A stretch of DNA of 64,000 nucleotides from Cellvibrio sp. UBA7671 (GCA_002483145.1 DLHJ01000005.1:80387-144386), one strand, 5' to 3'; counted from the stretch's first letter, positions 35,509 through 45,106 are shown. Notes: generated from the letters alone by a model not told the origin. Numbers and translations: made by a program.

Positions 35509-36783
35509 TCACACCACTTCCAAAGCAGCCTCTTGATGCTCCTCGCCCGAGGTATAGCGAACGCGCTGTGCTGCGCGAATCAGGTTGCGGCTGTTAGTGC
35601 CCGACTTGGGGTATTCACTGAAGCCAAAACTCCATTTACATAACGTGAGTTTGCCACTGATCGCCACCGAGCTTTTAAACGCACTGGCCATTTTTTGCAC
35701 CAATGCTTGCAACATCACCGGATCATTTGAGGGAATAATCACCATAAAACTGTTGCTGCTGTAACGTGCAATCAACTCGGCAGTCGCCAACCGGGATTGC
35801 AACTCAGCCACAAAATAATTGATCAATGCCTGCGCAAACGCTTCGCCGTGACGCTGGCTTAGATCGCGGTAATCGCTCAACTCAAAATAGCCAAGCATAA
35901 ATGCAGCGGGGATTTTATTGGCATCAGTCACTGTGAGTTTTTCCAGCACCCGCGCCTCCAGCAAGCTGCGATTCGCGAGGCCGGTTAGTGAATCGTAAAA
36001 CGCCGCCTGCCGGGCTGATTCGTTTTTATTTTTTTCTGCCTGACGCGCGCGCTCCATTGCACGAAAATCGGTATAGGCGGAATACAGGGCGAGCAGCAAT
36101 AAAATGCTGGCAGCAATCGCTGTAGGAATACCCATCCAATCACCGCGCAATAAATTTTCAGGGTGGCTCTGCGCGCCCATCGGATAACTGGCTGCCGCCA
36201 TTCCGGTATAGTGCATGCCGCAGATAGCCGCGCCCATCACCAACGCCGCCAATACTTTAAAGGCCAGTGCATATTGGGGCGGGACATCGCGCACCTTGCG
36301 GCAAATCACCAGCGCAGCACCGGATGCAACTACCGCTATCACGCCAGAAAGAATCACCAGCAGCGTGTCGTATTCAATACCGGGATGCATTTGCATCGCA
36401 TACATGCCGCCGTAGTGCATCGCGAAAATCCCTGCTCCCATAATGAATGCACTCGACGCGATAGTTTTCACCGACACTTTCGGCAGAGTAATCACGTATA
36501 GAGCCAAAGCCGATGCCAACACAGCAGGCACCCACGAGAGCAGAGTCATAGTTGCATTGAAGCTCATGTGCATATGCATGGGCATGGTGTAGGCGCTCAT
36601 CCCCACAAAGTGCATCGACCAGATTCCGCTGCCAAGGCTGAGCGCTCCGGCCGCCAGCCAGAATCGGCGCGACCGGCCGCTTAAATCGAATACCCGGGTA
36701 CCAAAATAAATTGCCGTGTAAGATGCGATCACCGCCACGCAATAAGATGCAAAAACCAGCATCCAGTTGTAAGAACCTTCCAT
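35509..36783 (-). CDS. MHYT sensor membrane protein with degenerate GGDEF domain
   Basis: 424 residues from the ATG at 36783, chosen for AAGGTGG upstream. Seven membrane helices form an MHYT domain with the three signature motifs SMHFVGM, AMHYGGM and GMHYTGM, thought to coordinate copper and sense diatomic gases or redox state. A linker helix leads to a GGDEF-fold domain starting with DSLTGLANRSLLE. The catalytic GGDEF stretch reads RYSSNSFMVI, so cyclic-di-GMP synthesis is unlikely. No EAL domain follows. It may act as a receptor or regulator rather than as an enzyme. Confidence 0.88.
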   Translation of the reverse strand: MEGSYNWMLVFASYCVAVIASYTAIYFGTRVFDLSGRSRRFWLAAGALSLGSGIWSMHFVGMSAYTMPMHMHMSFNATMTLLSWVPAVLASALALYVITLPKVSVKTIASSAFIMGAGIFAMHYGGMYAMQMHPGIEYDTLLVILSGVIAVVASGAALVICRKVRDVPPQYALAFKVLAALVMGAAICGMHYTGMAAASYPMGAQSHPENLLRGDWMGIPTAIAASILLLLALYSAYTDFRAMERARQAEKNKNESARQAAFYDSLTGLANRSLLEARVLEKLTVTDANKIPAAFMLGYFELSDYRDLSQRHGEAFAQALINYFVAELQSRLATAELIARYSSNSFMVIIPSNDPVMLQALVQKMASAFKSSVAISGKLTLCKWSFGFSEYPKSGTNSRNLIRAAQRVRYTSGEEHQEAALEVV

Positions 36784-36977
36784 TAGAGCCACCTTTCGAG
36801 AAATTGATAGTTGCTTTACGCGCCATACCAATTCCCGGATCAAGACTCTTTTTCGGCTTTACTCTTCCTTACCTCAAGCTACCTGGCTTAAAGCCGTAAC
36901 TCAAACCGAACATCGGCACCATTGTGACGTTTTGCAATAAAATCTTGCGCGACAAAATGCTGCGCAAAGTTTTTCAC

Positions 36978-38270
36978 TCAGTGGAAGTGATGCATTTTTT
37001 TATCAAGCCGGCGCAGACCAATTGCATCCAACAACCATTTTTCATAAAAGGGCTCGGACACGCCGGTTTTCATTTTGGCGATGAAATATTTCTCGAACGC
37101 GATTTTCCCGAGATGAGCCCACTTACCTTGCTTGTACCACATGATATTGCGCGGCGGCATTTGCGGTACGGCGATAAACGCAGCGCCGGTGTCACCCATA
37201 TCCGCCAGACAAAATGCGCTCCAGCTACCTTCAAAATCAGCAACTTCACCATTAATTTCCGCGGCAATATTGTGTACCAACGCGGTCATCATGGATTCGA
37301 TCATATAGCCGGTTTTAGGCGCGCCTGTTGGTACAGGTGTTTGTTCAATCGGCGGAATTGCTACACACACACCCGCCGCGAAAATACTGGGATATTTGGT
37401 ACTGCGCTGGTGTTTATCGATCAACACAAAACCGCGCGGATTGCACAAACCCTCCACTTTCGCTACCGCATCCACTCCTTTAAATGCGGGCAGCATCATG
37501 GAATGCACAAAGGGTAATTCGTGCTGCTTAATCACCTGCCCTTGCGCATCAACTTCATCGACAAACATTTTTCCCGCTTCAATGCGTGTGGTTTTGGCGT
37601 TTGTAATCCAATTAATGGAACGTTTGCGCAGCTCCGATTCCATCATGCCTTTTGAGTCGCCCACACCACCCAGACCCAAATGGCCAATGTACGGCTCACT
37701 GGTAACAAAAGTGATAGGTACGCGGTGGCGCACGCCTGCCCGGCTGAGCGCAGTATCCAAAATAAAGGCGTATTCATAGGCCGGGCCAAAACAGCTGGCG
37801 CCGGGCATAGCACCAATAACCACAGGGCCGGGATTCTCTACCAGCTTTTTATAATCCTCATAGGAATGTTCGGCGTGGGGCAAGGTGCAGACCGATTGGG
37901 TAAAACCGCCATGAGGGCCAGCGCCGGGTACTTCATCAAAGGCTAACTTGGGGCCCGTGGCGATGACGAGATAGTCATAATCCACGCGCTTTCCGTCATT
38001 TAAGGTGAGGTATTTATCGACCGGGTTAATTTCATCCACCCGCTGGGCGATAAAAGTGATGTTTTTCTTTTCAAGATAAGAGCGAATCGGGAAGCTGATT
38101 TGTTCCGCTTCACGCCATCCCACCGCCAACCAGGGGTTTGACGGGACGAATTGAAAATTTTCCTTTTCGTTAATCACAGTAACTTGGTGATGTTTACCCA
38201 GGGCATCGTGCATTTCATAAGCACCCGCCATCCCCCCCAACCCTGCTCCAACAAATACGACATGAGCCAT
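36978..38270 (-). CDS. sqr: Sulfide:quinone oxidoreductase
   Basis: A 430-residue membrane-associated FAD enzyme from the ATG at 38270, preceded by GAGGAGG. The FAD-binding start is HVVFVGAGLGGMAGAYEM. The three redox cysteines of SQR are present at C128 (QSVCTLPHAE), C160 (GASCFGPAYE) and C354 (FCLADMGD), nearly the same numbers as in the Acidithiobacillus enzyme (128, 160, 356). It oxidises H2S to sulfane sulfur and reduces quinone. It is divergent from a BigR-type repressor gene, so repression relieved by sulfide or persulfide is likely. Confidence 0.9.
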   Translation of the reverse strand: MAHVVFVGAGLGGMAGAYEMHDALGKHHQVTVINEKENFQFVPSNPWLAVGWREAEQISFPIRSYLEKKNITFIAQRVDEINPVDKYLTLNDGKRVDYDYLVIATGPKLAFDEVPGAGPHGGFTQSVCTLPHAEHSYEDYKKLVENPGPVVIGAMPGASCFGPAYEYAFILDTALSRAGVRHRVPITFVTSEPYIGHLGLGGVGDSKGMMESELRKRSINWITNAKTTRIEAGKMFVDEVDAQGQVIKQHELPFVHSMMLPAFKGVDAVAKVEGLCNPRGFVLIDKHQRSTKYPSIFAAGVCVAIPPIEQTPVPTGAPKTGYMIESMMTALVHNIAAEINGEVADFEGSWSAFCLADMGDTGAAFIAVPQMPPRNIMWYKQGKWAHLGKIAFEKYFIAKMKTGVSEPFYEKWLLDAIGLRRLDKKMHHFH

Positions 38271-38360
38271 AGCACACCTCCTCAGCATCGTTGATCGTGA
38301 CAATACTCGCGGCATGGGGCCAATTGCAGGAATCTGCTCCCCAAGTTAAATCATAGACGA

Positions 38361-38405
38361 CTAATTTAGGTATTGCTAATTTAAATTTATCTAATATAAT
38401 GAAAT
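38361..38405 (+). promoter_or_regulatory. Divergent control region: bigR promoter over three 15-bp repeats
   Basis: TTGCTA (38373-38378) and a perfect TATAAT (38395-38400), 16 bases apart, form a promoter for the ArsR gene. The same span holds three units beginning CTAATTTA, CTAATTTA and CTAATATA at 38361, 38376 and 38391, an exact 15-base period. The region is very AT-rich, as BigR-type operators are. Repressor bound here would cover the promoter and could also control the divergent SQR gene. Confidence 0.65.
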
Positions 38406-38430
38406 CAAACCCACAACAGGTAGACGCAAA

Positions 38431-38754
38431 ATGAATATGATCGTTAGCGGAGACGCCGGTCTGGATGGCATGCAACAACATGCACAGAATGCCGCCGCAC
38501 TGCTCAAGGCACTGGCAAATGAAAACCGTTTGATGATTCTCTGCACCCTGATGGGAGGCGAGATGTCCGTAGGTGAACTAAATGAAAAGGTACCGCTGAG
38601 CCAATCTGCATTGTCGCAACATTTGGCCAGCTTGCGCGAGGCAGGCTTAGTGAGCACACGCAAAGAAGCACAGACGGTTTTTTACAGCCTGGAAGGTGAT
38701 GAAGCCACAAAGGTCATAACCGTACTGCAATCTATTTACTGCCCAGTGGAATAA
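38431..38754 (+). CDS. bigR: BigR/SqrR-type ArsR-family persulfide-sensing repressor
   Basis: A 107-residue winged-helix repressor: ALLKALANENRLMILCTLMG, then the recognition region SVGELNEKVPLSQSALSQHL, then a beta wing RKEAQTVFYSL. It has just two cysteines, C38 (MILCTL) and C104 (SIYCPVE). Both are offset by four from the C42/C108 pair of Xylella BigR, which links through sulfur when persulfide is present and releases DNA. AGGTAG precedes the ATG. It leads a plus-strand set with an RND pump and faces the SQR gene. Confidence 0.9.
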   Translation: MNMIVSGDAGLDGMQQHAQNAAALLKALANENRLMILCTLMGGEMSVGELNEKVPLSQSALSQHLASLREAGLVSTRKEAQTVFYSLEGDEATKVITVLQSIYCPVE

Positions 38755-38891
38755 TTGCTTATCGAGCTAGCAGCATGAGCTGTCAACGAATTCGCCTGTT
38801 TGATTTAATGGCCAACAAAGCTGATGGACGTAGCCGTGCCAGCAAATCGCGCTTGCGGTAAAGAGTTATGCGAATTTATTAAGGAGCCTTT

Positions 38892-39956
38892 ATGAAAATC
38901 ACTCTAATGAAACTCGCACGCATAAATTTGACCCCCATCATCGCACTCGTTATTTCATTGAGCAGCGCACTCTTCTTATTCGCCTGCAGCAAAGAATCGC
39001 CTGCAATTGTAGCGCCGAAAAAAATACCGGAACTCGCCAGCATTCAGTTGCAACCCCAAACTACTGCTCAGGAAATAAAATACGATGGTGTGATTGAAGC
39101 GATTAACCAAGCCACTGTGTCGGCACAGACCTCTGGTCGTATTCTGGAGATCCCCGTGGATGTGGGCGATTATGTTGCCAAAGGCGATTTAATTATTCGT
39201 TTTACCGACACCGAACAAAAAGCACGTGCGGCAAGCGCCAGAGCGCAATTTATCGAAGCTCAAGCGCAATACACGCGCATGCAAGAAATGCTCGCGAAAA
39301 AATTAATCGCGAAAGCAGATTTTGATAAAAGCGAAGCCGCATTTAAATCCGCTGAAGCCAATTCGCGCGAAGCCGAGCAGAACCTCGCTTATACTGCCAT
39401 TTACGCACCCTATGCTGGCATTGTCGTAAGCCGTGCAGTCAATGTGGGCGAAACTGTGGCTCCTGGCAAAGCACTGATGACCGGTTTATCGCTCGAGCAA
39501 TTACGTGCGCAGGTGGATATTCCCCAGCAACATATAGGCCCCGTCCGTAAATATAAAAAAGCACGTATTTATTTGACAGATGACAAAATCCTGGACAGCG
39601 GAGATTTGCGCATCCCTCCGAGTGCTGATCCACAAACCCACTCATTTAAAGTGTTGGTGAATTTACCTGAAGGCGATCATCAACTATTCCCCGGTACCTT
39701 TGTGAAAATTGGATTTGTCACTGGCGAGCAGGAACAATTGTTAGTTCCGGCGAGCGCCATTAGCAAACGCGGAGAAGTGAGCGGAGCTTATGTGATCAAA
39801 GAAGATGCGCTGGAATTTCGTCAACTCAACCTGGGATCGCTTACCAGTAATAAAAACTATCCTGTCCTCGCCGGTGCATTTGCTGGAGAAAAAATTGCCG
39901 CTGATCCTATCGCCGCTGCAAATGCTTATAAAAATCTGCACACAGCGGGGCAATAA
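38892..39956 (+). CDS. RND efflux periplasmic adaptor lipoprotein
   Basis: A 354-residue membrane-fusion protein. The lipoprotein signal has lipobox FACS near residue 34. A lipoyl half-motif (SGRILEIPVDVGDYVAKGD) and helical hairpin (SARAQFIEAQAQYTRMQEML) follow. The second lipoyl half (YAPYAGIVVSRAVNVGETVA) and a beta-barrel domain complete it. AAGGAG precedes the ATG. It is 138 bases downstream of bigR and 3 bases from the RND permease, so it belongs to the same unit. The cargo is unknown. Confidence 0.92.
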   Translation: MKITLMKLARINLTPIIALVISLSSALFLFACSKESPAIVAPKKIPELASIQLQPQTTAQEIKYDGVIEAINQATVSAQTSGRILEIPVDVGDYVAKGDLIIRFTDTEQKARAASARAQFIEAQAQYTRMQEMLAKKLIAKADFDKSEAAFKSAEANSREAEQNLAYTAIYAPYAGIVVSRAVNVGETVAPGKALMTGLSLEQLRAQVDIPQQHIGPVRKYKKARIYLTDDKILDSGDLRIPPSADPQTHSFKVLVNLPEGDHQLFPGTFVKIGFVTGEQEQLLVPASAISKRGEVSGAYVIKEDALEFRQLNLGSLTSNKNYPVLAGAFAGEKIAADPIAAANAYKNLHTAGQ

Positions 39957-39959
39957 GCT

Positions 39960-42900
39960 ATGGACCCGCACAGCACTCAGCAATCACTCGGTGTTTCCGG
40001 ACGTATCGCACGGGCATTTTTAACCACGGAAATTACTCCGCTATTGGCACTCACCGGTTTATTGCTCGGCATCTTTGCCGTGCTGGTAACATCGCGCGAA
40101 GAAGAGCCACAAATCAATGTAACTTTTGCCAATGTGTTTATTCCCTTCCCCGGTGCCACTCCGGAAGAAGTGGAAGCACTGGTAACCAATCCCGCCGAAC
40201 AAATCGTTTCAGAGATTGAAGGCGTCGAACATATTTATTCCTCCTCATCACTCGGCATGGCCACACTCACCGTGCGCTTTGAAGTCGGCGAACCGCGCAC
40301 CGATGCAATAGTGCGTTTGTACAATGCGTTTTATGCCAACAGCGATTGGCTGCCGCGCAATCTGGGTGTAGGCCAACCGCTGATTAAACCCAAAGGCATT
40401 GATGATGTACCCGTAGTCGCACTAACGTTGTGGAGCAAAGATGTTGCAACGACTAATAACGATTTATTGAGTGTTGCGCGCGAATTACAAACCCAATTGC
40501 AGCGTGTGCCCGGCACGCGCGATATCGATATTCTCGGCGGTTCCGATAAAGTCGTGCAGGTATTATTTGATCCGGAACGCATGGCCGCATTTGGTTTGGC
40601 ACTGGATGATTTACGCCACGCACTCGGCGCCGCCAACACCTCCCAAGCCGCAGGTTCAATGGTAAGCGATAACCGCGAAATGCTGGTGCAAGCCGGGGAT
40701 TTTTTATTAACTCCAGAAGAAGTAGCAGATCTTGTTGTGGGTGTTTACCAAGGCGCGCCCGTATTTTTGCGCGACGTTGCACAAGTGAGTTTAGGTGCTG
40801 ATCAACCCACACAATATGTCACTCATGGCTTTGGTTCTGCATCGCCCAACACAGATGGAAAAACCAACGGTCGTTATTCCGCCATTACCTTATCCATCGC
40901 CAAAAAGCCGGGCGAAAATGCCGTGGATGTAGCCGAGCAAGTGATTGAACGTGTCGAACAATTACGCGGTGTGAGTGTGCCGGATGCGATCAATGTGAAT
41001 GTAACGCGCAACTATGGCGCTACGGCGGAAGACAAAGCGCAAACGCTGATAAAAAAATTAATTTTTGCAACGCTCTCTGTCATTATTCTTGTGCTCATTA
41101 CCTTGGGCAAACGCGAAGCTGCTGTTGTAGGTGCAGCAGTCATAGTTACACTCGCGATCACACTATTTGCCTCATGGGCCTGGGGCTTTACGCTCAACCG
41201 TGTTTCACTTTTTGCATTAATTTTTTCCATCGGCATTTTAGTGGATGACGCGATTGTGGTCGTGGAAAATATTCATCGCCACATGAGCCAGGGAAAATTA
41301 TCGCTGAATGAAGCAATACCACGTGCAGTTGATGAAGTAGGTGGCCCGACTATTTTGGCAACCTTCACCGTTATAGCCGCACTGCTGCCTATGGCATTTG
41401 TGACGGGATTGATGGGTCCTTATATGTTGCCCATTCCGATTAATGCGTCCACTGGCATGCTAATTTCCCTTGCTGTCGCCTTTATGTTTACGCCTTGGTT
41501 ATATCGCCATTTATTTGCACATGTTGATCACGGCAGTGTTAACTCCGGTGCGAATGTACACACATCCCACGGCAATAAATTCCTGCCATTTTTTACGCGC
41601 ATTATGACGCCGCTGTTAAATCGCGAAGCCGGAAAAAAAGCACGGCTTTGGTTGCTTGGTGGCATTCTCGGTTTAATCGCCGCATCGATCGGTTTAGTAG
41701 TCGTGCAAGCCGTGATGCTAAAAATGTTGCCCTTTGACAACAAAAGCGAATTCCAGATTGTGGTGGATATGCCCGAAGGCACGCCGCTGGAAAATACCCA
41801 AAAGGTATTGCAAGCGCTCGCGGATAAACTGGAAACCATTCCTGAAGTCACCGACTACCAATTGTATGCGGGCACCTCGGCGCCAATTAATTTTAATGGT
41901 TTGGTGCGGCAAAATTATTTGCGCCGCGCGCCGCACATGGGTGAGATTCAAGTCAACCTGGTGGACAAACATTTACGCGAACGCAAAAGCCATGAAATTG
42001 CCCTGGCCGCACGTGAATTAATTGCGGATGTTGGCAATACCATGAACGCGAATATCAAAGTAGTTGAAGTCCCTCCCGGTCCGCCCGTGTTATCGCCACT
42101 GGTGGCAGAAGTGTACGGCATGAATTACCAGCGTCAGCTCGATGTCGCCAGACAGGTGCGTACCGCCTTTGAAGCAACGCCCGATGTTGTCGATGTGGAC
42201 GATACGATTGAAGCATCACAAACCCGTTGGTTAATCGCGGTGGATCGCGCCCGCGCCGCGCGTTTGGGTGTGGATCAAACCAGCGTCGCCAACGCGATCA
42301 GCACCGCACTCGCGGGAGAAGATGCCTCTTATCTGCATACTACCAATGCAAAAGTTGCCCTGCCCGTTCGGCTCGAATTGCCCGCAGGAGAGAAGGACAG
42401 CCTCGAGCGCGTGTTGGCAGTAAAAATCCGCGCGCGCGATGGCAATTTAATCGCGCTTAGCGAAGTCACTCGGGTTATCGAAAGCCAACGCCAACAAACC
42501 ATTCACCACAAAGATTTGTTGCCAGTGGTTTATGTACTGGGTGATGTGGCAGGTGAAACCGACAGCCCGCTCTATGGATTGGCGGCAATATATGAACGCG
42601 TCGAAGAGATGCCAATTGATGGGCAAGTTATCGACCAATTTTTAAATTCACAGCCAGAAAACCCGGTCAACTGGAGCCTGAAATGGGACGGCGAGCTGCA
42701 AGTGACACTGGATACCTTTCGCGATATGGGTATCGCCTACTCCGTCGGATTGATCATGATTTATTTATTGGTGGTGGGTATGTTCAAGAGTTACTCAGTG
42801 CCGCTGATCATCATGGCGCCGATTCCGCTGACGATTATCGGCATCATGCCCGGTCACGCTTTGCTCGGCCAACAATTCACCGCGCCCAGCATGATCGGCA

Positions 42901-43232
42901 TGATTGCGCTGGCCGGGATTATCGTGCGCAACTCCATTTTATTGGTGGATTTTATCCAACAGGAAATACGCAGCGGTAAATCATTAGAGGACGCGACCAT
43001 CAGCGCTGCCGCTGTACGCGCCCTGCCGATTAGCCTTACCGCACTGGCAGCCATGATGGGCGGTTTCTTTATTGTAGATGACCCGATTTTTGGCGGTTTG
43101 GCTGTGTCGCTGATCTTCGGTCTTTTAGTATCAACCGTGCTGACATTGGTGGTGATCCCGGTGGTTTACTACGCTTACCACTATCGCCAGCACCCCTCCA
43201 CCCACACCAGCGTTGCACGTGACCACACTTAA
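39960..43232 (+). CDS. RND-family efflux permease
   Basis: A 1090-residue inner-membrane proton-driven pump of the AcrB/HAE1-like superfamily. It has twelve predicted helices, with large periplasmic loops after the first and seventh. Visible landmarks are FPGATPEEVEALVTNPAEQI in the first porter domain, FSIGILVDDAIVVVENIHRH in helix 4 with the Asp pair of the proton relay, and GIIVRNSILLVDFIQQEI near helix 10. No TolC-type channel gene is adjacent. Its setting between a persulfide-sensing repressor and DUF2892 suggests export linked to reactive sulfur stress. Confidence 0.93.
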   Translation: MDPHSTQQSLGVSGRIARAFLTTEITPLLALTGLLLGIFAVLVTSREEEPQINVTFANVFIPFPGATPEEVEALVTNPAEQIVSEIEGVEHIYSSSSLGMATLTVRFEVGEPRTDAIVRLYNAFYANSDWLPRNLGVGQPLIKPKGIDDVPVVALTLWSKDVATTNNDLLSVARELQTQLQRVPGTRDIDILGGSDKVVQVLFDPERMAAFGLALDDLRHALGAANTSQAAGSMVSDNREMLVQAGDFLLTPEEVADLVVGVYQGAPVFLRDVAQVSLGADQPTQYVTHGFGSASPNTDGKTNGRYSAITLSIAKKPGENAVDVAEQVIERVEQLRGVSVPDAINVNVTRNYGATAEDKAQTLIKKLIFATLSVIILVLITLGKREAAVVGAAVIVTLAITLFASWAWGFTLNRVSLFALIFSIGILVDDAIVVVENIHRHMSQGKLSLNEAIPRAVDEVGGPTILATFTVIAALLPMAFVTGLMGPYMLPIPINASTGMLISLAVAFMFTPWLYRHLFAHVDHGSVNSGANVHTSHGNKFLPFFTRIMTPLLNREAGKKARLWLLGGILGLIAASIGLVVVQAVMLKMLPFDNKSEFQIVVDMPEGTPLENTQKVLQALADKLETIPEVTDYQLYAGTSAPINFNGLVRQNYLRRAPHMGEIQVNLVDKHLRERKSHEIALAARELIADVGNTMNANIKVVEVPPGPPVLSPLVAEVYGMNYQRQLDVARQVRTAFEATPDVVDVDDTIEASQTRWLIAVDRARAARLGVDQTSVANAISTALAGEDASYLHTTNAKVALPVRLELPAGEKDSLERVLAVKIRARDGNLIALSEVTRVIESQRQQTIHHKDLLPVVYVLGDVAGETDSPLYGLAAIYERVEEMPIDGQVIDQFLNSQPENPVNWSLKWDGELQVTLDTFRDMGIAYSVGLIMIYLLVVGMFKSYSVPLIIMAPIPLTIIGIMPGHALLGQQFTAPSMIGMIALAGIIVRNSILLVDFIQQEIRSGKSLEDATISAAAVRALPISLTALAAMMGGFFIVDDPIFGGLAVSLIFGLLVSTVLTLVVIPVVYYAYHYRQHPSTHTSVARDHT

Positions 43233-43259
43233 CAACACTGACAATACGAGGAATTCATC

Positions 43260-43478
43260 ATGTCTACCGAACGCGCACTCACCGCATTTGCCGGTCTAAT
43301 GGTTCTGCTAAGCGTTGCCCTCACCCAATGGGTTCATCCGGGTTTTATATGGTTCACGGTGTTCATCGGCGCCAATCTGTTTCAACAATCCTTCACCGGT
43401 TTTTGCCCGGCCACACTGGTAATGCGCAAAGTATTCAACCTCAAATCTGAAAAAGAGCTCGCACTGAACATCAAATAA
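43260..43478 (+). CDS. DUF2892 (YgaP transmembrane-type) inner membrane protein
   Basis: A 72-residue protein with two membrane helices (LTAFAGLMVLLSVALTQWV, IWFTVFIGANLFQQSF) and the family's FTGFCPATLVMRKVF segment. In E. coli YgaP this domain anchors a rhodanese (sulfurtransferase), and free-standing copies recur in BigR operons. GAGGAA precedes the ATG. It is 27 bases after the RND gene and closes the sulfide-response unit. Confidence 0.88.
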   Translation: MSTERALTAFAGLMVLLSVALTQWVHPGFIWFTVFIGANLFQQSFTGFCPATLVMRKVFNLKSEKELALNIK

Positions 43479-43603
43479 CTGGCGCCATCACTCAAATAGC
43501 TCCTCCTCCCGAAAGGGGGGCTGGAGATGGGGGGCGGCCATTCGCCATGGGCGCCTCTATTTGTTAGAATCCCCGCCACAAAAATCCCCCCGAGAACCTA
43601 ACC

Positions 43604-43999
43604 ATGCTTATCCAAGCCCCTATTTCCCTTGGTGAATTAATCGACAAGATCACCATTTTGGAAATCAAAGCCGTCAATATCGGCGATGCAACCAAACTGA
43701 AAAATGTTACCTACGAACTGAATATTCTCAATGATAAAGTCAGCAGCCTGTTAGATTCCGCTCGCCAAACCAAACTGGCACCACTCAAACAAGCATTGAA
43801 AGATATCAACCAGGAACTCTGGATTATTGAAGACGATATACGCGATTGCGAACGCGACAAAGACTTCAGCGATAAATTTATCCAGCTCGCGCGCGCCGTG
43901 TATTTCACCAACGACAAACGCGCGGCCGTGAAAAAAGATATCAACCTCGCCTTTGGTTCAGAGTTGATCGAAGAAAAGTCGTACAAAAACTATCAATAA
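43604..43999 (+). CDS. DUF6165-family protein
   Basis: A 131-residue soluble helical protein: ISLGELIDKITILEIKAVNI near the start, ELNILNDKVSSLLDSARQTK in the middle and LARAVYFTNDKRAAVKKDIN near the end. I recognise it as the DUF6165 group, which is often found beside LPS or glycosyltransferase genes, with no known biochemical role. It stands 36 bases before the heptosyltransferase gene and likely shares a transcript. Confidence 0.7.
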   Translation: MLIQAPISLGELIDKITILEIKAVNIGDATKLKNVTYELNILNDKVSSLLDSARQTKLAPLKQALKDINQELWIIEDDIRDCERDKDFSDKFIQLARAVYFTNDKRAAVKKDINLAFGSELIEEKSYKNYQ

Positions 44000-44035
44000 T
44001 CCGCGTTACTGCTTACCTAATTGAAGAGTTCGTCC

Positions 44036-45070
44036 ATGCGCATACTGCTCATCAAAATGTCCTCCATGGGCGACATCTTCCACACTTTTCCTGCAATCAG
44101 CGATATAAAACAGCACTATCCAGATGCAGAAATTGATTGGGTGGTGGAAGACAGTTTCAGCGAAATTGTAGATTGGCACCCTGGTGTGCACAAAGTCATC
44201 CCAATTAACCTGCGCCGCTGGGTTAAAACGCGCATTAAAAAACACTGGCAAGAATTTAAAGACTGGCGCAATTCAGTACGCAACACCACCTACGATTACA
44301 TCATTGATGTACAGGGCCTGTTAAAAAGTGCGATAGTCGCCAAGTGCGCCAAAGGACACGGCATTGATGGCTACGCAAAAACCTCCGCGCGCGAGCCTGT
44401 CACTCACTGGTTTTACAAGCGCCAGCACATTGTTGATAAAGACCAGCATGCGGTGGAGCGCACTCGCCAATTAGTGGGCAAGGCATTGGGTTATACTCCG
44501 ACGCCAAAATTGAATTTTGGCATCAACCAAAACTTTGTTCAGGTGGCCAAGAACCCGCGTAAATTAATTTTTATTATTGGCACCAGTTGGGTCACTAAAC
44601 TTTGGGCGACCGGTGAGTGGCAAGCCTTAACAAAAATCGCCATCGATGCCGGTTTTAGTGTAGAAATTATTTGGGGCAGCCCGGAAGAACAAGCCATCGC
44701 TGACCAGATTATTGAATTCTGCCCGCAGGCAACAAGGCCAGAGCATCGGTTATCCATCACTACCATTGCTGAAAAATTAGTAGAGGCTGCAGGCGTTATA
44801 GGTTTGGATACCGGCTTTTCCCATCTTGCTGGCGCACTGGAAACACCGACTATTGCACTCTATGGTGCAACCTCGCCAGTAAAAGTAGGGCTTATTGGCG
44901 AGCACACGCAGAATTTACAGATAACAGAAAAGTTGGAGTGCATGCCCTGCCATAAACGCCACTGCAAATGGCTGCCGGAAAATAGCACCGATACACCAGC
45001 CTGCATGAGCGGCATTAAAGCCGAAGCCGTATGGCACGCACTGCAACAAAAACTACTTGCACACCCATAA
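44036..45070 (+). CDS. waaC: LPS heptosyltransferase I (glycosyltransferase family 9)
   Basis: A 344-residue enzyme from the ATG at 44036 (GAAGAG upstream; an in-frame TTG at 44021 is less likely). It adds the first heptose to Kdo of the LPS inner core on the cytoplasmic face of the inner membrane. The start MRILLIKMSSMGDIFHTFPA and IDWVVEDSFSEIVDWHPGV are WaaC-like. The GT-B nucleotide-sugar site shows as GLDTGFSHLAGALETPTIAL and YGATSP. It is followed closely by a second glycosyltransferase. Confidence 0.92.
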   Translation: MRILLIKMSSMGDIFHTFPAISDIKQHYPDAEIDWVVEDSFSEIVDWHPGVHKVIPINLRRWVKTRIKKHWQEFKDWRNSVRNTTYDYIIDVQGLLKSAIVAKCAKGHGIDGYAKTSAREPVTHWFYKRQHIVDKDQHAVERTRQLVGKALGYTPTPKLNFGINQNFVQVAKNPRKLIFIIGTSWVTKLWATGEWQALTKIAIDAGFSVEIIWGSPEEQAIADQIIEFCPQATRPEHRLSITTIAEKLVEAAGVIGLDTGFSHLAGALETPTIALYGATSPVKVGLIGEHTQNLQITEKLECMPCHKRHCKWLPENSTDTPACMSGIKAEAVWHALQQKLLAHP

Positions 45071-45106
45071 AACAATTAGCCAGTAATTAAACTCAGGAAT
45101 TATGTT

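Noticed and set aside
43490-43560. Terminator or repeat after DUF2892
   Set aside because: The run CTCCTCCTCCCGAAAGGGG can form a small stem but has no T tract, and no second copy was seen in the window.
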